NCBI RefSeq assembly: GCF_947496875.1
Contig: NZ_CANMEH010000005.1
Location: 124,001 to 188,000 of the forward strand
DNA from: an uncultured Paracoccus sp.
Lineage (GTDB): Bacteria; Pseudomonadota; Alphaproteobacteria; Rhodobacterales; Rhodobacteraceae
Direction of reading: 5' to 3'
DNA: 64,000 bases
Part shown: positions 8,731 to 17,323 of the stretch, piece by piece
How positions within the stretch are numbered: position 1 is the stretch's first letter
How the letters are laid out: the number at the start of each line of letters is the position of its first letter
Position numbers and translations under genes: made by a program
The notes under the pieces: model-generated
Told to the model about the DNA's origin: nothing
The model's input: only the letters and a program-made list of their open reading frames with translations
Databases searched by the model: none

Positions 8731-9395
8731 TCGACAAGCGTGTGCCCGATCTGTCCGCGGCGGTCGCCCCGATCCATGACGGGGCGGCGGTGATGATCGG
8801 CGGGTTCGGCAGTTCGGGCATCCCGATGGGGCTGATCCACGCCCTGCTGGACAGGGGCGCCCGCGGACTGACGGTGATTTCGAACAACGCCGGCGCGGGC
8901 GAGGTCGGCATTTCGGCCCTGCTGCGCGAGGGGCTGGTCAGCAAGGTGGTCTGTTCCTACCCCCGGACCCCCGGCTCGATCTGGTTCGAGCGCCGCTACG
9001 AGGCCGGCGAGGTCGAGCTGGAGGTGGTTCCGCAGGGCACCCTGGCCGAGCGCATCCGCGCGGCGGGGGCCGGGCTGGGCGGGTTCCTGACCCCCACCGC
9101 CTATGGAACCCTGCTGGCTGAGGGCAAGGAGACGCGGGTGATCGATGGGATCGGTTATGTGCTGGAGCCGCCGCTCCCCGCCGATTTCGCCCTCGTCCGG
9201 GGCGAGGCCGGCGACCGCTGGGGGAACGTCCGCTATCACGCGACGGCGCGCAACTTCAATCCGGTGATGGCCATGGCGGCGCGGCACACGATCGCCGAGG
9301 TCCGGACCCTGTCCGACACGCCGCTTGACCCGCACAGCGTCGTCACGCCGGGGATCTTCGTGCACGCCATCGTCGAACATGGGGAACGGCCATGA
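8727..9395 (+). CDS. 3-oxoacid-type CoA-transferase, subunit A
   Basis: A 222-residue alpha subunit of a family I CoA-transferase (AtoD/PcaI/ScoA type). It carries GGFGSSGIP near residue 30 and NNAGAGEVGIS near residue 52. Together with subunit B it moves CoA from an acyl-CoA donor, typically succinyl- or acetyl-CoA, to a carboxylic acid. ATGA overlaps with the permease upstream and subunit B downstream show tight translational coupling, which ties the enzyme to the imported substrate. Sequence cannot separate 3-oxoadipate, acetoacetate and other acid substrates. A 3-oxoadipate role would normally come with pca genes, and none are present. Confidence 0.9.
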   Translation: MIDKRVPDLSAAVAPIHDGAAVMIGGFGSSGIPMGLIHALLDRGARGLTVISNNAGAGEVGISALLREGLVSKVVCSYPRTPGSIWFERRYEAGEVELEVVPQGTLAERIRAAGAGLGGFLTPTAYGTLLAEGKETRVIDGIGYVLEPPLPADFALVRGEAGDRWGNVRYHATARNFNPVMAMAARHTIAEVRTLSDTPLDPHSVVTPGIFVHAIVEHGERP

Positions 9396-10027
9396 TGCGG
9401 CTGACCGAGGACCAGATCGCCGCGCGGCTCGCCGCCGACATTCCCGACAGCGCCTATGTCAACCTGGGGATCGGCCTGCCGAACAGGGTGGCGCAGCACG
9501 TTCCCGAGGGGCGCGAGGTGTTCTATCAGACCGAGAACGGCCTGCTGGGGGTCGGCCCCGCCCCGCTGCCGGGGCAGGAGGATCCGGAACTGATCGACGC
9601 CAGCAAGAAGCTGGTGACGACGCTGCCCGGCGCCGCCTTCTTCGATCAGGCCGAGTCGTTCGCGATCATGCGCGGCGGGCATCTGAACATCGCGGTGTTG
9701 GGCGCCTATCAGGTGGCCCAGAACGGCGATCTGGCGAACTGGGCGACGCTGGACGACAAGCATCCGCCGGCGGTCGGCGGGGCCATGGATCTTGTGGCCG
9801 GGGTGCCACAGATCCTGGTGATCATGCGCCACACCGACCGGGCGGGCGAACCCAAGCTGCTGGAACGCTGCACCTATCCGCTGACCGGTGCCGGTGTCGT
9901 CAACCGGGTCTATACGGATCTGGGCGTCTTTGCGGTCACCCCGGACGGATTCCGCGTGGTCGAACTTGCCGCGGGCAACAGCCTGGACGAGGTGCAGGCG
10001 GAGACCGGCGCCCGGCTGCTGGCCTGA
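9392..10027 (+). CDS. 3-oxoacid-type CoA-transferase, subunit B
   Basis: A 211-residue beta subunit. It contains the family's catalytic glutamate in the QTENGLLGVGP motif near residue 50, the residue that forms the glutamyl-CoA thioester. GGHLNIAVLGAYQV and the C-terminal YTDLGVF motif are also conserved. It pairs with subunit A, whose stop it overlaps by four bases. It ends the plus-strand operon; the 61 bases beyond it separate it from a convergent membrane-protein gene and hold no clear terminator. Confidence 0.92.
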   Translation: MMRLTEDQIAARLAADIPDSAYVNLGIGLPNRVAQHVPEGREVFYQTENGLLGVGPAPLPGQEDPELIDASKKLVTTLPGAAFFDQAESFAIMRGGHLNIAVLGAYQVAQNGDLANWATLDDKHPPAVGGAMDLVAGVPQILVIMRHTDRAGEPKLLERCTYPLTGAGVVNRVYTDLGVFAVTPDGFRVVELAAGNSLDEVQAETGARLLA

Positions 10028-10088
10028 CCCACGGGACGGGCAGGTCCGGTCGGGCCGATCACGGGGCGGCCGATCGGGGCGATCCGGA

Positions 10089-11513
10089 TCAGATCACGCC
10101 CATCGCTACCGCCAACGCCATGCCGGCGGTCCACATGACCAGCGAGGACAGGCAGTAAAGCCCGTTCCAGCGGAATCCGACGGTGGACGGGGACCGCCCG
10201 ATCAGCGCGCCGGCATAGGCGACCGTGGTGATGAACGGGGTGAACCCCATCACGCAGGACCAGGCGCCGGCCAGCGACAGCGCCGCGGCGGGCAAGCTGA
10301 GCCCCGGCAGATGCAGCTGGGCGACCACCGAGCCGATCACCGAGGCGCTGATGATCGGGTTGATGCCCACGGTTGCCAGCACGAACAGCGACAGGTTCAG
10401 CAGCGCCACCATCTGCCAGGCCGGCATCGCCAGTGCGACGACCAGGTCCTGGACCCGGTCGAGCGGGATCAGTTCCAGCGCCAGCACCGACAGCAGCCCG
10501 GCCGAGGCGAACACCCCGATCTCGCCCGCGGCCAGCGGAAACCGTCGCACCGTGGCGGCCAGGGTGCGCCGCATCGCGCCCGCCGATCCGCCGGGCTGAT
10601 GGCGGCCGGTCCGGGCGGCCCAGATCAGGCTGTATCCGGGGACGGCGATCAGCAGCGCCTGCTGAAAGTCCCAGCCGATGGCGAAATGCAGCAGGAACAC
10701 CAGCCCGCCTAGCATCACGACATGCCCGATCAGGATCAGGACGCCGGTCCGGTCGGCAGGCTCGGTCGGGGGCGGCTGCAGGGTTCCGGGGGCGACCCTG
10801 GGTCCGGTCAGCCAGTCGAGGAACCATCCCCAGAGCAGGAACAGCATCGCCACGCCCAGGCCGCGCGGCCCGACCTGGGCGTAGGTCAGCCCCGGCATGG
10901 CCAGCAGCAGGGCGTTCATCCCGAACCCGAAGGGCGACCACATCGGGATCAGGACGAACCCGCGCAGCGTCGCCACCGTCATCCGGCGCAGCTTCCACTC
11001 GCGCTGGCGCTCGGTCAGCTGAACGTCCGGGCGGTCGAGCGATCCCCGCGCCATTTCCAGCAGCAGCGCCAGCCCGCCCAGGTTGATCAGCAGCCCGAAG
11101 ACGTGGCCGCCGAAATTCATCGCTAGATAGCGGCGCCCCGGCGGCTGGGCGGTCAGGAATCGTCCGGCGCGGGCGATCTCCGGCGCGTCCGACGCGACGA
11201 CGCGCAGGATCCCCAGCAGCGCCAGCAGCGATGACAGGAAGGCCATCCTGTTCACCGCCTCAATCAGCGTCGCGCTGTCGGTGCCGCGAATCCCGGCGAT
11301 CAGCAGCAGCACTGCGGACAGCACGATCGGCACCCAGGTCGCCACCGTGAACTGCCGCCAGGTCAGTACGAAATACAGCGCCAGCGCGACCGCGGCCACC
11401 ACGCTGAGGGGCGCGGCGGTCACCAGGATCTGGGCGATCGAGATCGCGATCACCGTCAGCAGGCACAGCTGCGCGACCAGATTGCCCAGGTTGCGGGCGG
11501 CGGGGGGTGACAT
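10089..11513 (-). CDS. Polytopic membrane protein, possible transporter of the catabolic operon
   Basis: A 474-residue hydrophobic protein with roughly 11-12 predicted membrane segments. I do not recognise a specific family. The duplicated architecture and the loop motifs WSPFGFGMN (about residue 193) and GINPIISAS (about 389) resemble re-entrant hairpin loops of ion-transporter-superfamily carriers for organic anions. It is the last gene of the minus-strand fatty-acid-like operon, nine bases downstream of the SDR gene. A role in moving a substrate or product of the pathway is therefore likely but unproven. It could also be a conserved hypothetical membrane protein of another function. Confidence 0.75.
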   Translation of the reverse strand: MSPPAARNLGNLVAQLCLLTVIAISIAQILVTAAPLSVVAAVALALYFVLTWRQFTVATWVPIVLSAVLLLIAGIRGTDSATLIEAVNRMAFLSSLLALLGILRVVASDAPEIARAGRFLTAQPPGRRYLAMNFGGHVFGLLINLGGLALLLEMARGSLDRPDVQLTERQREWKLRRMTVATLRGFVLIPMWSPFGFGMNALLLAMPGLTYAQVGPRGLGVAMLFLLWGWFLDWLTGPRVAPGTLQPPPTEPADRTGVLILIGHVVMLGGLVFLLHFAIGWDFQQALLIAVPGYSLIWAARTGRHQPGGSAGAMRRTLAATVRRFPLAAGEIGVFASAGLLSVLALELIPLDRVQDLVVALAMPAWQMVALLNLSLFVLATVGINPIISASVIGSVVAQLHLPGLSLPAAALSLAGAWSCVMGFTPFITTVAYAGALIGRSPSTVGFRWNGLYCLSSLVMWTAGMALAVAMGVI

Positions 11514-11522
11514 GATGCCCGG

Positions 11523-12443
11523 TCAGATCGGGTCCCAGCTGAACACGTCGCCCGACCGGTCGAGCGGGGTCATCCCGGCCCGCAGGGCAGGCAGCGCGCG
11601 TTCGGCGATCGTTTCGGGGGTCCAGCCGCCATCCGCATGGACGCTGCGGACGGGACGGGGCTGGCCGAACAGGAACAGTTCGTTCAGTCGCGCGGCAAAG
11701 ATCTGCCCGGTTACTTCGCGTGCCGCATCGGACGCCAGGAACACCGCCAGCGGCGCGTTCGTTTCCGGGGTCATCCGCTTCATCCGCTCGACCCGCGCCT
11801 GTTCCTCGGGGGTGCTGGCGGGGATTGAATCCGTCATCCGGCTCCACGCGAAGGGGGCGATGCAGTTCGAGCGCACGTTGTAGCGTTTCATGTCCAGCGC
11901 GATGGACTTCGACAGTGCCGCGATGCCCAGCTTCGCCGCGGAATAGTTCGCCTGCCCGAAATTGCCGATCAGCCCCGAGGCCGAGGTCATGTGGACGAAG
12001 GCGCCGCTTTCCTGAGCGCGGAACGGTTCGGCGGCGGCCCGACTGACGTAGAAGCTGCCGTTCAGATGGACGTCGATCACCGATTTCCAGTCGCCCGGGT
12101 CCATCTTGTGGAAGATCGCGTCGCGCAGGATGCCGGCGTTGTTCACGACGGCGTCGACCCGGCCGAAGCTGTCAAGCGCGCATTGCACGATCTTGCGGGC
12201 GCTGTCCCAGTCGGACACGCTGTCGGTGCTGATCGCGGCCTGTCCGCCGGCGGATTCGATCAGGCTGCGGGTTTCCTCGGCCGGGCTGGACGATCCGCCC
12301 TCGCCGCCCAGCGAGACGCCGATGTCGTTGATCACCACTCGCGCCCCGGCGCGGGCCATGGCCAGCGCGATGCCCCGGCCGATGCCGCCGCCCGCGCCGG
12401 TGACGATCACCACCTTGTCCCGCAATCCCAGATCGATGCTCAT
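11523..12443 (-). CDS. MFE-2-type short-chain dehydrogenase (3-hydroxyacyl-CoA dehydrogenase-like)
   Basis: A 306-residue short-chain dehydrogenase/reductase. The NAD(P)-binding TGAGGGIG is near residues 15-22, NNAG near 98-101, and the catalytic YSAAK near 165-169. The NDIGVSLGGEG stretch and the C-terminal extension of about 50 residues resemble the dehydrogenase domain of peroxisomal multifunctional enzyme type 2, so oxidation of a 3-hydroxyacyl-CoA is the likely reaction. The ATG at 12443 has a GAAAGGAA ribosome-binding site. It lies in an operon with an MFE-2-type hydratase, a thiolase and a CoA ligase. These reproduce the steps of a split beta-oxidation. Confidence 0.88.
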   Translation of the reverse strand: MSIDLGLRDKVVIVTGAGGGIGRGIALAMARAGARVVINDIGVSLGGEGGSSSPAEETRSLIESAGGQAAISTDSVSDWDSARKIVQCALDSFGRVDAVVNNAGILRDAIFHKMDPGDWKSVIDVHLNGSFYVSRAAAEPFRAQESGAFVHMTSASGLIGNFGQANYSAAKLGIAALSKSIALDMKRYNVRSNCIAPFAWSRMTDSIPASTPEEQARVERMKRMTPETNAPLAVFLASDAAREVTGQIFAARLNELFLFGQPRPVRSVHADGGWTPETIAERALPALRAGMTPLDRSGDVFSWDPI

Positions 12444-12454
12444 GATTGTTCCTT

Positions 12455-12795
12455 TCACCGGATGCTGTCGCGCAGGCCCGGCACCTGCCTGGCTGCGATG
12501 GTCTTCTGATACTCGGAGGCGCCGCCATCGGTCGAATGGGGACGTGCCTGGATGAAGGCGCTGGGCGGGTCCAGCGACGGGGCGCCGGGCAGCGGATCGA
12601 CCGGCGCGGCATGCGGGCCGGCCCGGTCGACGATGTGATCGGTGGCGCGCGGGCAAAGGGTCGACCGGTTGATCGTCAGCATCGACACGCCGAGCTCCGG
12701 CCCATCGCCGCGCGGAGGCCGCCCTGCCGGGATGCCATGCCGGCGGCAGTGTCGATCAGCAGCGGCCGCTGGTTTGGCCGGTCAGGATGGTCCAT
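12455..12795 (-). pseudogene. Remnant of an acyl-CoA dehydrogenase gene
   Basis: Reading the minus strand, an ATG at 12795 overlaps the hydratase stop as ATGA, as an intact operon gene would. It runs only 39 codons. A second frame, open to 12455, ends in GGASEYQKTIAARQVPGL. This closely follows the C-terminal GGTSE-x-Q-x-x-IAxRxxGL signature of acyl-CoA dehydrogenases, although a whole dehydrogenase needs about 380 residues. I read this as a gene that lost most of its middle and is frame-shifted: a short possible N-terminus joined to about 90 C-terminal residues. An alternative is a small unrelated protein starting at 12688. This stretch accounts for the whole gap between the hydratase and dehydrogenase genes. 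Confidence 0.65.
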
Positions 12796-13658
12796 CAGCC
12801 GTCCCCCGCCGCGACCTCGAACCGGCCATTGGCGATCACCACCACGTCACGTTCGACCACCCGGGTGCGGAACGATCCGTCCCGCCAGATCTCTGTCCGC
12901 AGCGTTTCGCCCGGGTAGACGGGCGCCGTAAAGCGGGCATCGAGGGTGCGAAACCGGCCCGCATTCCCACCGGCAAGGGTCCGGAGCAGCGCCTGCGCGG
13001 CGACCCCCAGTGTGCACAGGCCATGCAGGATCGGGCGCTCGAACCCGGCGCGGGCCGCAACGGCGGGGTTCAGGTGCAACGGGTTGTCGTCGCAGTTCCA
13101 CCTGTACCACAGCGCCTGTTCGGGCCGGGTGGGGATCTCGATCGCGATGTCGGGCGGGGTGTCCGGCAGCTGGTGAACCTGCTTTGGCTCTGCATTCGTG
13201 CCGCCGCAGCCGCCATCCCCGCGCAGGAAGGTGGTGCTGCGCGTCGTGGCCAGCAGCGTGCCGGTGTCGGCGTCGACCAGGTCCTTTTCGGAATACATCA
13301 GCGCGCCCTTGCCGGCGCCCTTGTCGATCAGCCCGGTCACCCGGGTGCGCCCGATCACGGTGCCGGCAGGGGGCAGGGGCGCGTGCAGGGTCATGCCCTG
13401 CTCGCCATGCAGCACCCGGGTGGCATCGACCCCGGTGCGGGGGTCGGCCAGCCAGAACCCCGGATGCCCCAGCACCAGCGCCATTGTCGGGAACGCCACG
13501 ATCTCGTCCAGACCGCCGGCAAAGCGCAGCTGGTCGGTGTCCAGCGGATCCTGGCCCAGGCCGATCGACAGCGCGTAGAACGCGACCTCACGGTGGCCAT
13601 AGCCCTGCCGTTGCTCGGGGATCTCGAAGTTCAGGAGGGTCTGCGGGTCAAGCGGCAT
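12795..13658 (-). CDS. MaoC/MFE-2-type enoyl-CoA hydratase (hydratase 2)
   Basis: A 287-residue double hot-dog protein of the MaoC/hydratase-2 family. The C-terminal hot-dog holds the catalytic Asp/His pair as D190 and H195 in DDNPLH, followed by the conserved GFERPILHGLCTLG. It hydrates trans-2-enoyl-CoA to (R)-3-hydroxyacyl-CoA. The N-terminal half is the non-catalytic hot-dog that binds the acyl chain in MFE-2 enzymes. Its start overlaps the end of the CoA-synthetase gene by 11 bases and its stop overlaps the ATG of the broken acyl-CoA dehydrogenase. This indicates one cotranscribed pathway. Confidence 0.9.
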   Translation of the reverse strand: MPLDPQTLLNFEIPEQRQGYGHREVAFYALSIGLGQDPLDTDQLRFAGGLDEIVAFPTMALVLGHPGFWLADPRTGVDATRVLHGEQGMTLHAPLPPAGTVIGRTRVTGLIDKGAGKGALMYSEKDLVDADTGTLLATTRSTTFLRGDGGCGGTNAEPKQVHQLPDTPPDIAIEIPTRPEQALWYRWNCDDNPLHLNPAVAARAGFERPILHGLCTLGVAAQALLRTLAGGNAGRFRTLDARFTAPVYPGETLRTEIWRDGSFRTRVVERDVVVIANGRFEVAAGDG

Positions 13659-15774
13659 CGGCGGCCTCGTCCAGTTCGATGACGGCGTCCAGCGCCCAGG
13701 CGCCCTGGCCCTGCGGCATCACCAGCACCGGGTTCAGGTCGACCGAGACCAGGCGCGGCCCGGCCGACGCGGCAAAGACCGACAGCCGGGACAGCATCTC
13801 GGCCAACGCGTCGAGGTCCGCGGGCGGGCGGCCGCGGGCGCCCTGCAGGATCGCCGCGCCGCGGATCGCGCCGATCATCTCGCGTGCCTCGGCGACGCCG
13901 AACGGGCAGGGGCGGATCACCACGTCCTTCAGCACCTCGACGAAGATCCCGCCCAGGCCGAAGGCCGCCATCGGACCGAAGGTCGGGTCGCGGCTGATCC
14001 CCATGAAGCATTCCGTGCCACCCGTGATCTGGCGCGCGACCAGCACGCCGGACAGCCGCGCGTCGGGTGCCGCTGCCGCGACGGCGTCCCGGATGGCGTG
14101 ATGCGCCTCCTCGGCTTCGGCGGCGCTGCCGATCCCCAGCCGCACCCCGCCGATGTCGGATTTGTGGAGGATGTCGGCGGACAGGATCTTCATCACCACG
14201 GGAAAGCCCAGCCGCGCCGCCGCCGCCCCGGCCTCTGCTGCCGTCTGGACGACCGCCTCCGGCGCGGCGTTGATGCCTGCGGCCGCAAGGATCGTCTTCG
14301 CCTCGTGCTCGTCAGGCTGTGCCGGTGGCAGGGCCGGCGCGGCGGGCAGCGGTGGGGCCTCGACCGCCGGCTGCGCCAGCATGTCGCCCACGCGGCCCAT
14401 CGCGGCCAGCGCCCGGACGCAGCGGCTGGGGTCCTGGAACACCAGGAATCCCGCATCCTCGTAGCTGCGGATCACGTCGGGCGGGCCGATGACGCACAGG
14501 GCCAGCAGCCGGTCCGGAAAATCCGACCGCAGCGGCGCCAGCGTGTCCAGCAGCACGGGGGCCAGATCCTTGCCGCCCGCGACATAGGTCATGAAGCAGG
14601 CCACCGACCGGTATCCGCCATCCTGCAGCGCCGCTCGCATGAAGCGTTCGAACAGGGTCGGGTCGTTCAGCGCCTGGGCGGTGCAGTCCAGCGGGTTGAC
14701 CGGCGACGAGATCGGCAGCAGCGCCTTGAGCCTCGCCTGCGCGTCGGCGGGCATCGGCGGCATCGGCAGGCCGAGCTGCTCTGCCTCGTCCGAGGCGATG
14801 ATCCCGGCGCCACCCGACACGGTGATGAACCCCATGCTGTTGCCGACGGGATAGATTCGGTGATGCGCCGTATAGGCATAGTCCATCATCTGGTCGGTAT
14901 CCTCGACTCGGATCACCCCGTGCCGGGCAAGCACCGCCGACACCACCGCATCATCGCCGGTCAGCGATGCGGTGTGCGAGGCCGCGGCATGGGCGCCAAG
15001 TTCGCTGCGGCCGGCCTTGAGCAGGAAGATCGGCTTGCCGTTCGCGCGCGCCAGGTCGGCCGCGGCGATCAGCCCGGCGGGGTCGTTGATCCCTTCCATA
15101 TAGGCGCAGATCACCTCGACCTGGTCGGACCCGGCCATCCACCGGATCGCGTCCGCCACCGTTACGTCAGCCTCGTTCCCGGTCGAGACGAGCATCGACA
15201 CGCCGAGCCCCCGGTCGCGGGCGACCGCGCCCAGATGGGCCCCATAGGCGCCGGACTGGCTGGCGATGCCGATATTGCCGTCGCGCGGAAACCCGGTGTC
15301 CAGCGACGACGAGAAGGTCCCGTAATAGGCCAGCCGGGTGTTGTAGACGCCGAGGCTGTTCGGCCCCAGCATCCGCATGCCGTGCCGGCGGGTGATCTCC
15401 AGCAGCCGGTCCTGCGCGGCGCGCCCCGCCTCGCCGGTTTCGGCGAACCCGGCGGTGAACAGCGTGACGGCCCGGCAGCCGCGCTGGCCCAGTGCCTCGA
15501 CCGCGTCGAGGGCGCCGGCCGCCGGAACCGCGACGATGGCGGCGTCCGGCGTTTCGGGCAGGTCGGCGACCGAGGGATGGCAGGCCAGACCCTGGATTCG
15601 GTCCCGGTTCGGGTTCACCGGCAGGATGCGCCCGCGATAGCCCGCCCGCAGCATGGCGTCGATCGGGCGGCCGCCGATCCGCAGACGGTCCGCGGACGCG
15701 CCGATGATCGCGACGCTTTCGGGGGCAAGCAGCGCCGTCAATCCGCGGTCGTCGGATGCGGATGGCCCGCTCAC
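13648..15774 (-). CDS. NDP-forming acyl-CoA synthetase (acetate--CoA ligase family)
   Basis: A 708-residue fused NDP-forming acyl-CoA synthetase. Order of parts: an N-terminal CoA-binding Rossmann domain (VAIIGASAD near residue 22), two succinyl-CoA-ligase-like flavodoxin-type domains with a likely phosphorylated His in ASHTASLTGDD (about residues 264-274), a Pro-rich linker near 470-490, and a C-terminal ATP-grasp domain (KSDIGGVRLG near 545). The family makes acyl-CoA from a carboxylic acid with ATP and releases ADP and phosphate. Its place in the operon suggests activation of the pathway substrate, or energy recovery from an acyl-CoA product. The start overlaps the thiolase stop by four bases. 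Confidence 0.9.
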   Translation of the reverse strand: MSGPSASDDRGLTALLAPESVAIIGASADRLRIGGRPIDAMLRAGYRGRILPVNPNRDRIQGLACHPSVADLPETPDAAIVAVPAAGALDAVEALGQRGCRAVTLFTAGFAETGEAGRAAQDRLLEITRRHGMRMLGPNSLGVYNTRLAYYGTFSSSLDTGFPRDGNIGIASQSGAYGAHLGAVARDRGLGVSMLVSTGNEADVTVADAIRWMAGSDQVEVICAYMEGINDPAGLIAAADLARANGKPIFLLKAGRSELGAHAAASHTASLTGDDAVVSAVLARHGVIRVEDTDQMMDYAYTAHHRIYPVGNSMGFITVSGGAGIIASDEAEQLGLPMPPMPADAQARLKALLPISSPVNPLDCTAQALNDPTLFERFMRAALQDGGYRSVACFMTYVAGGKDLAPVLLDTLAPLRSDFPDRLLALCVIGPPDVIRSYEDAGFLVFQDPSRCVRALAAMGRVGDMLAQPAVEAPPLPAAPALPPAQPDEHEAKTILAAAGINAAPEAVVQTAAEAGAAAARLGFPVVMKILSADILHKSDIGGVRLGIGSAAEAEEAHHAIRDAVAAAAPDARLSGVLVARQITGGTECFMGISRDPTFGPMAAFGLGGIFVEVLKDVVIRPCPFGVAEAREMIGAIRGAAILQGARGRPPADLDALAEMLSRLSVFAASAGPRLVSVDLNPVLVMPQGQGAWALDAVIELDEAADAA

Positions 15775-16922
15775 AGCGCGGCCTCGGATCCAAGAAACGC
15801 CGTCACCTGGCTGGACAGGGTGCCGCCATTGCCGTGCAGCAGGGCAATGTCGCAGCGATCCAGCTGCCGGTCCCCCGCGTCGCCACGGATCTGGGTGACG
15901 GCCTCGGCGATCAGGAACATGCCGTACATGCCCGGATGCACGCAGGACAGGCCGCCGCCGTTGGTGTTGACCGCCAGGTCGCCGCCGGGTGCGATCCGGC
16001 CCCCCTGGACGAAGCGCCCGCCCTCGCCCTTGGGGCAGAAGCCGAGATCCTCGAGGAACAGCACGGTGTTGATGGTGAACGCGTCATACAGCATCACCAG
16101 ATCGACATCGGCATGGGTCAGCCCGGCCATGTCGAAGGCGCGGGGACCGCTGTCGGACGCGGCGGTGACGGTCAGATCCGGCATGGCCACGATCGACCGG
16201 TGCCAGTTCGCCCCCGCGGCACCCAGGAAATAGGCGGGCCTGGTCGGGAAGTCGGCGACCCGGTCCGCGCGCACCATGATGCAGGCGGCGGCCCCGTCGG
16301 TCACCAGGCAGCAGTCGCCGGCGGTCAGCGGGTCGGACACCATCCGCGTCGACAGCACGTCCTCGCGCGTCAGCGGGCCGCGGGCGAAGGCCTGGGGGTT
16401 CAGGTTGGCCCACTCCCGCGCCGCGACGGCGACGTCGGCCAGCTGTTCGCGGGTGGTCCCGTACTGGTGCATGTGCCGGCTGGTGGCCAGCGCATAGGCG
16501 GTGATCGGGTGCCGCGGCCGGTAGGGGGTTTCGTGCCACTGGGGCTCGGACATCGACACCAGCCGGCCGCCCGCGGTGCGCTGGTTCGAGCCGTAGCAGA
16601 TCAGGGCCACGTCACACAGCCCCGCCTGCAGCGCCAGCGAGGCCTGCAGCAGGTGCATCTCGAAGCTGGAGCCGCCGACATTGGTGCTGTCGAAGAATTT
16701 CGGCCGCAGGCCCAGATATTCCACGACACTCATCGACGGAAAGGCATGGCTGCTGGTCGCGGCGAACACGGCGTCGATATCGGAGAGTTTCAGCCCGCAA
16801 TCGTCCAGCGCCGCCATGCTGGCCTGGGCCAGCAGTTCCATCGCCGAAAAGCCCGGCGCCTCGCCCACCCCGGCAGTGGCCATGCCCACGATGGCAGTCT
16901 TTCCCCGCAGCGGATGAGCCAT
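15771..16922 (-). CDS. SCPx-type thiolase-like protein
   Basis: A 383-residue thiolase-fold protein of the SCPx/lipid-transfer-protein group. Both thiolase halves are present, with NTNGGGLSCVHPGM and LLHGNGG near the C-terminus. The nucleophilic cysteine expected in the first half is not evident: the equivalent stretch reads NVGGSSFEMHL (about residues 76-86). Proteins of this group act with a DUF35 OB-fold partner, either as true thiolases (BbsAB) or as retro-aldolases (Ltp2-ChsH2). The overlapping upstream gene encodes just such a partner. The chemistry here is therefore carbon-carbon bond cleavage of a CoA thioester, with thiolase or aldolase mode undecided. Confidence 0.88.
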   Translation of the reverse strand: MAHPLRGKTAIVGMATAGVGEAPGFSAMELLAQASMAALDDCGLKLSDIDAVFAATSSHAFPSMSVVEYLGLRPKFFDSTNVGGSSFEMHLLQASLALQAGLCDVALICYGSNQRTAGGRLVSMSEPQWHETPYRPRHPITAYALATSRHMHQYGTTREQLADVAVAAREWANLNPQAFARGPLTREDVLSTRMVSDPLTAGDCCLVTDGAAACIMVRADRVADFPTRPAYFLGAAGANWHRSIVAMPDLTVTAASDSGPRAFDMAGLTHADVDLVMLYDAFTINTVLFLEDLGFCPKGEGGRFVQGGRIAPGGDLAVNTNGGGLSCVHPGMYGMFLIAEAVTQIRGDAGDRQLDRCDIALLHGNGGTLSSQVTAFLGSEAAL

Positions 16923-17323
16923 CACGCGCCCTCCTTCCGGGCAGGCGCGTCGTCCGTGGCGACCGGGTCGAACACCACCCGCGTCGTTTCGCCGACCGTC
17001 TCGATTCGGGCACGGACGGGGGTGCCGATCGGAACCGTCTCGACCGCGGGCAGGGTGGTCATCATGCGCGGCCCCTCGGCCAGATCGACCAGCGCGACGT
17101 TGTAGGCGCCCTGGCGCGACCGATTGACGGTGATGGCGTAGACGACGCCGTCGCCGCTGGCCGGAACCCACTCCAGGTCCATGGCGCCGGACGGGGCCGC
17201 GACCCTTGGCCAGAACACGTGTTCGCCGGTGCTGCGCGACCGCTGGATCATGAACCGGCCCTGCGCCAGAAACGCCTCGAACCGCGCCTGGGGGCCACCC
17301 TCCACTGCCTTGTCGTCGGTCAT
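16922..17323 (-). CDS. DUF35 OB-fold protein, partner of the thiolase-like enzyme
   Basis: A 133-residue DUF35 (ChsH2/BbsA-like) protein. Residues 15-60 correspond to the zinc-ribbon part and 60-125 to the OB-fold (VVYAITVNRSRQGAYNVALV, then VPIGTPVRARI). The usual zinc-ribbon cysteines are all missing; the protein has no cysteine. It presumably forms a hetero-oligomer with the thiolase-like protein whose start it overlaps by four bases, and may bind CoA. It is the first gene of the minus-strand catabolic operon. The ATG at 17323 is chosen at the start of homologous-looking sequence; the frame is open a little further upstream. Confidence 0.82.
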   Translation of the reverse strand: MTDDKAVEGGPQARFEAFLAQGRFMIQRSRSTGEHVFWPRVAAPSGAMDLEWVPASGDGVVYAITVNRSRQGAYNVALVDLAEGPRMMTTLPAVETVPIGTPVRARIETVGETTRVVFDPVATDDAPARKEGA

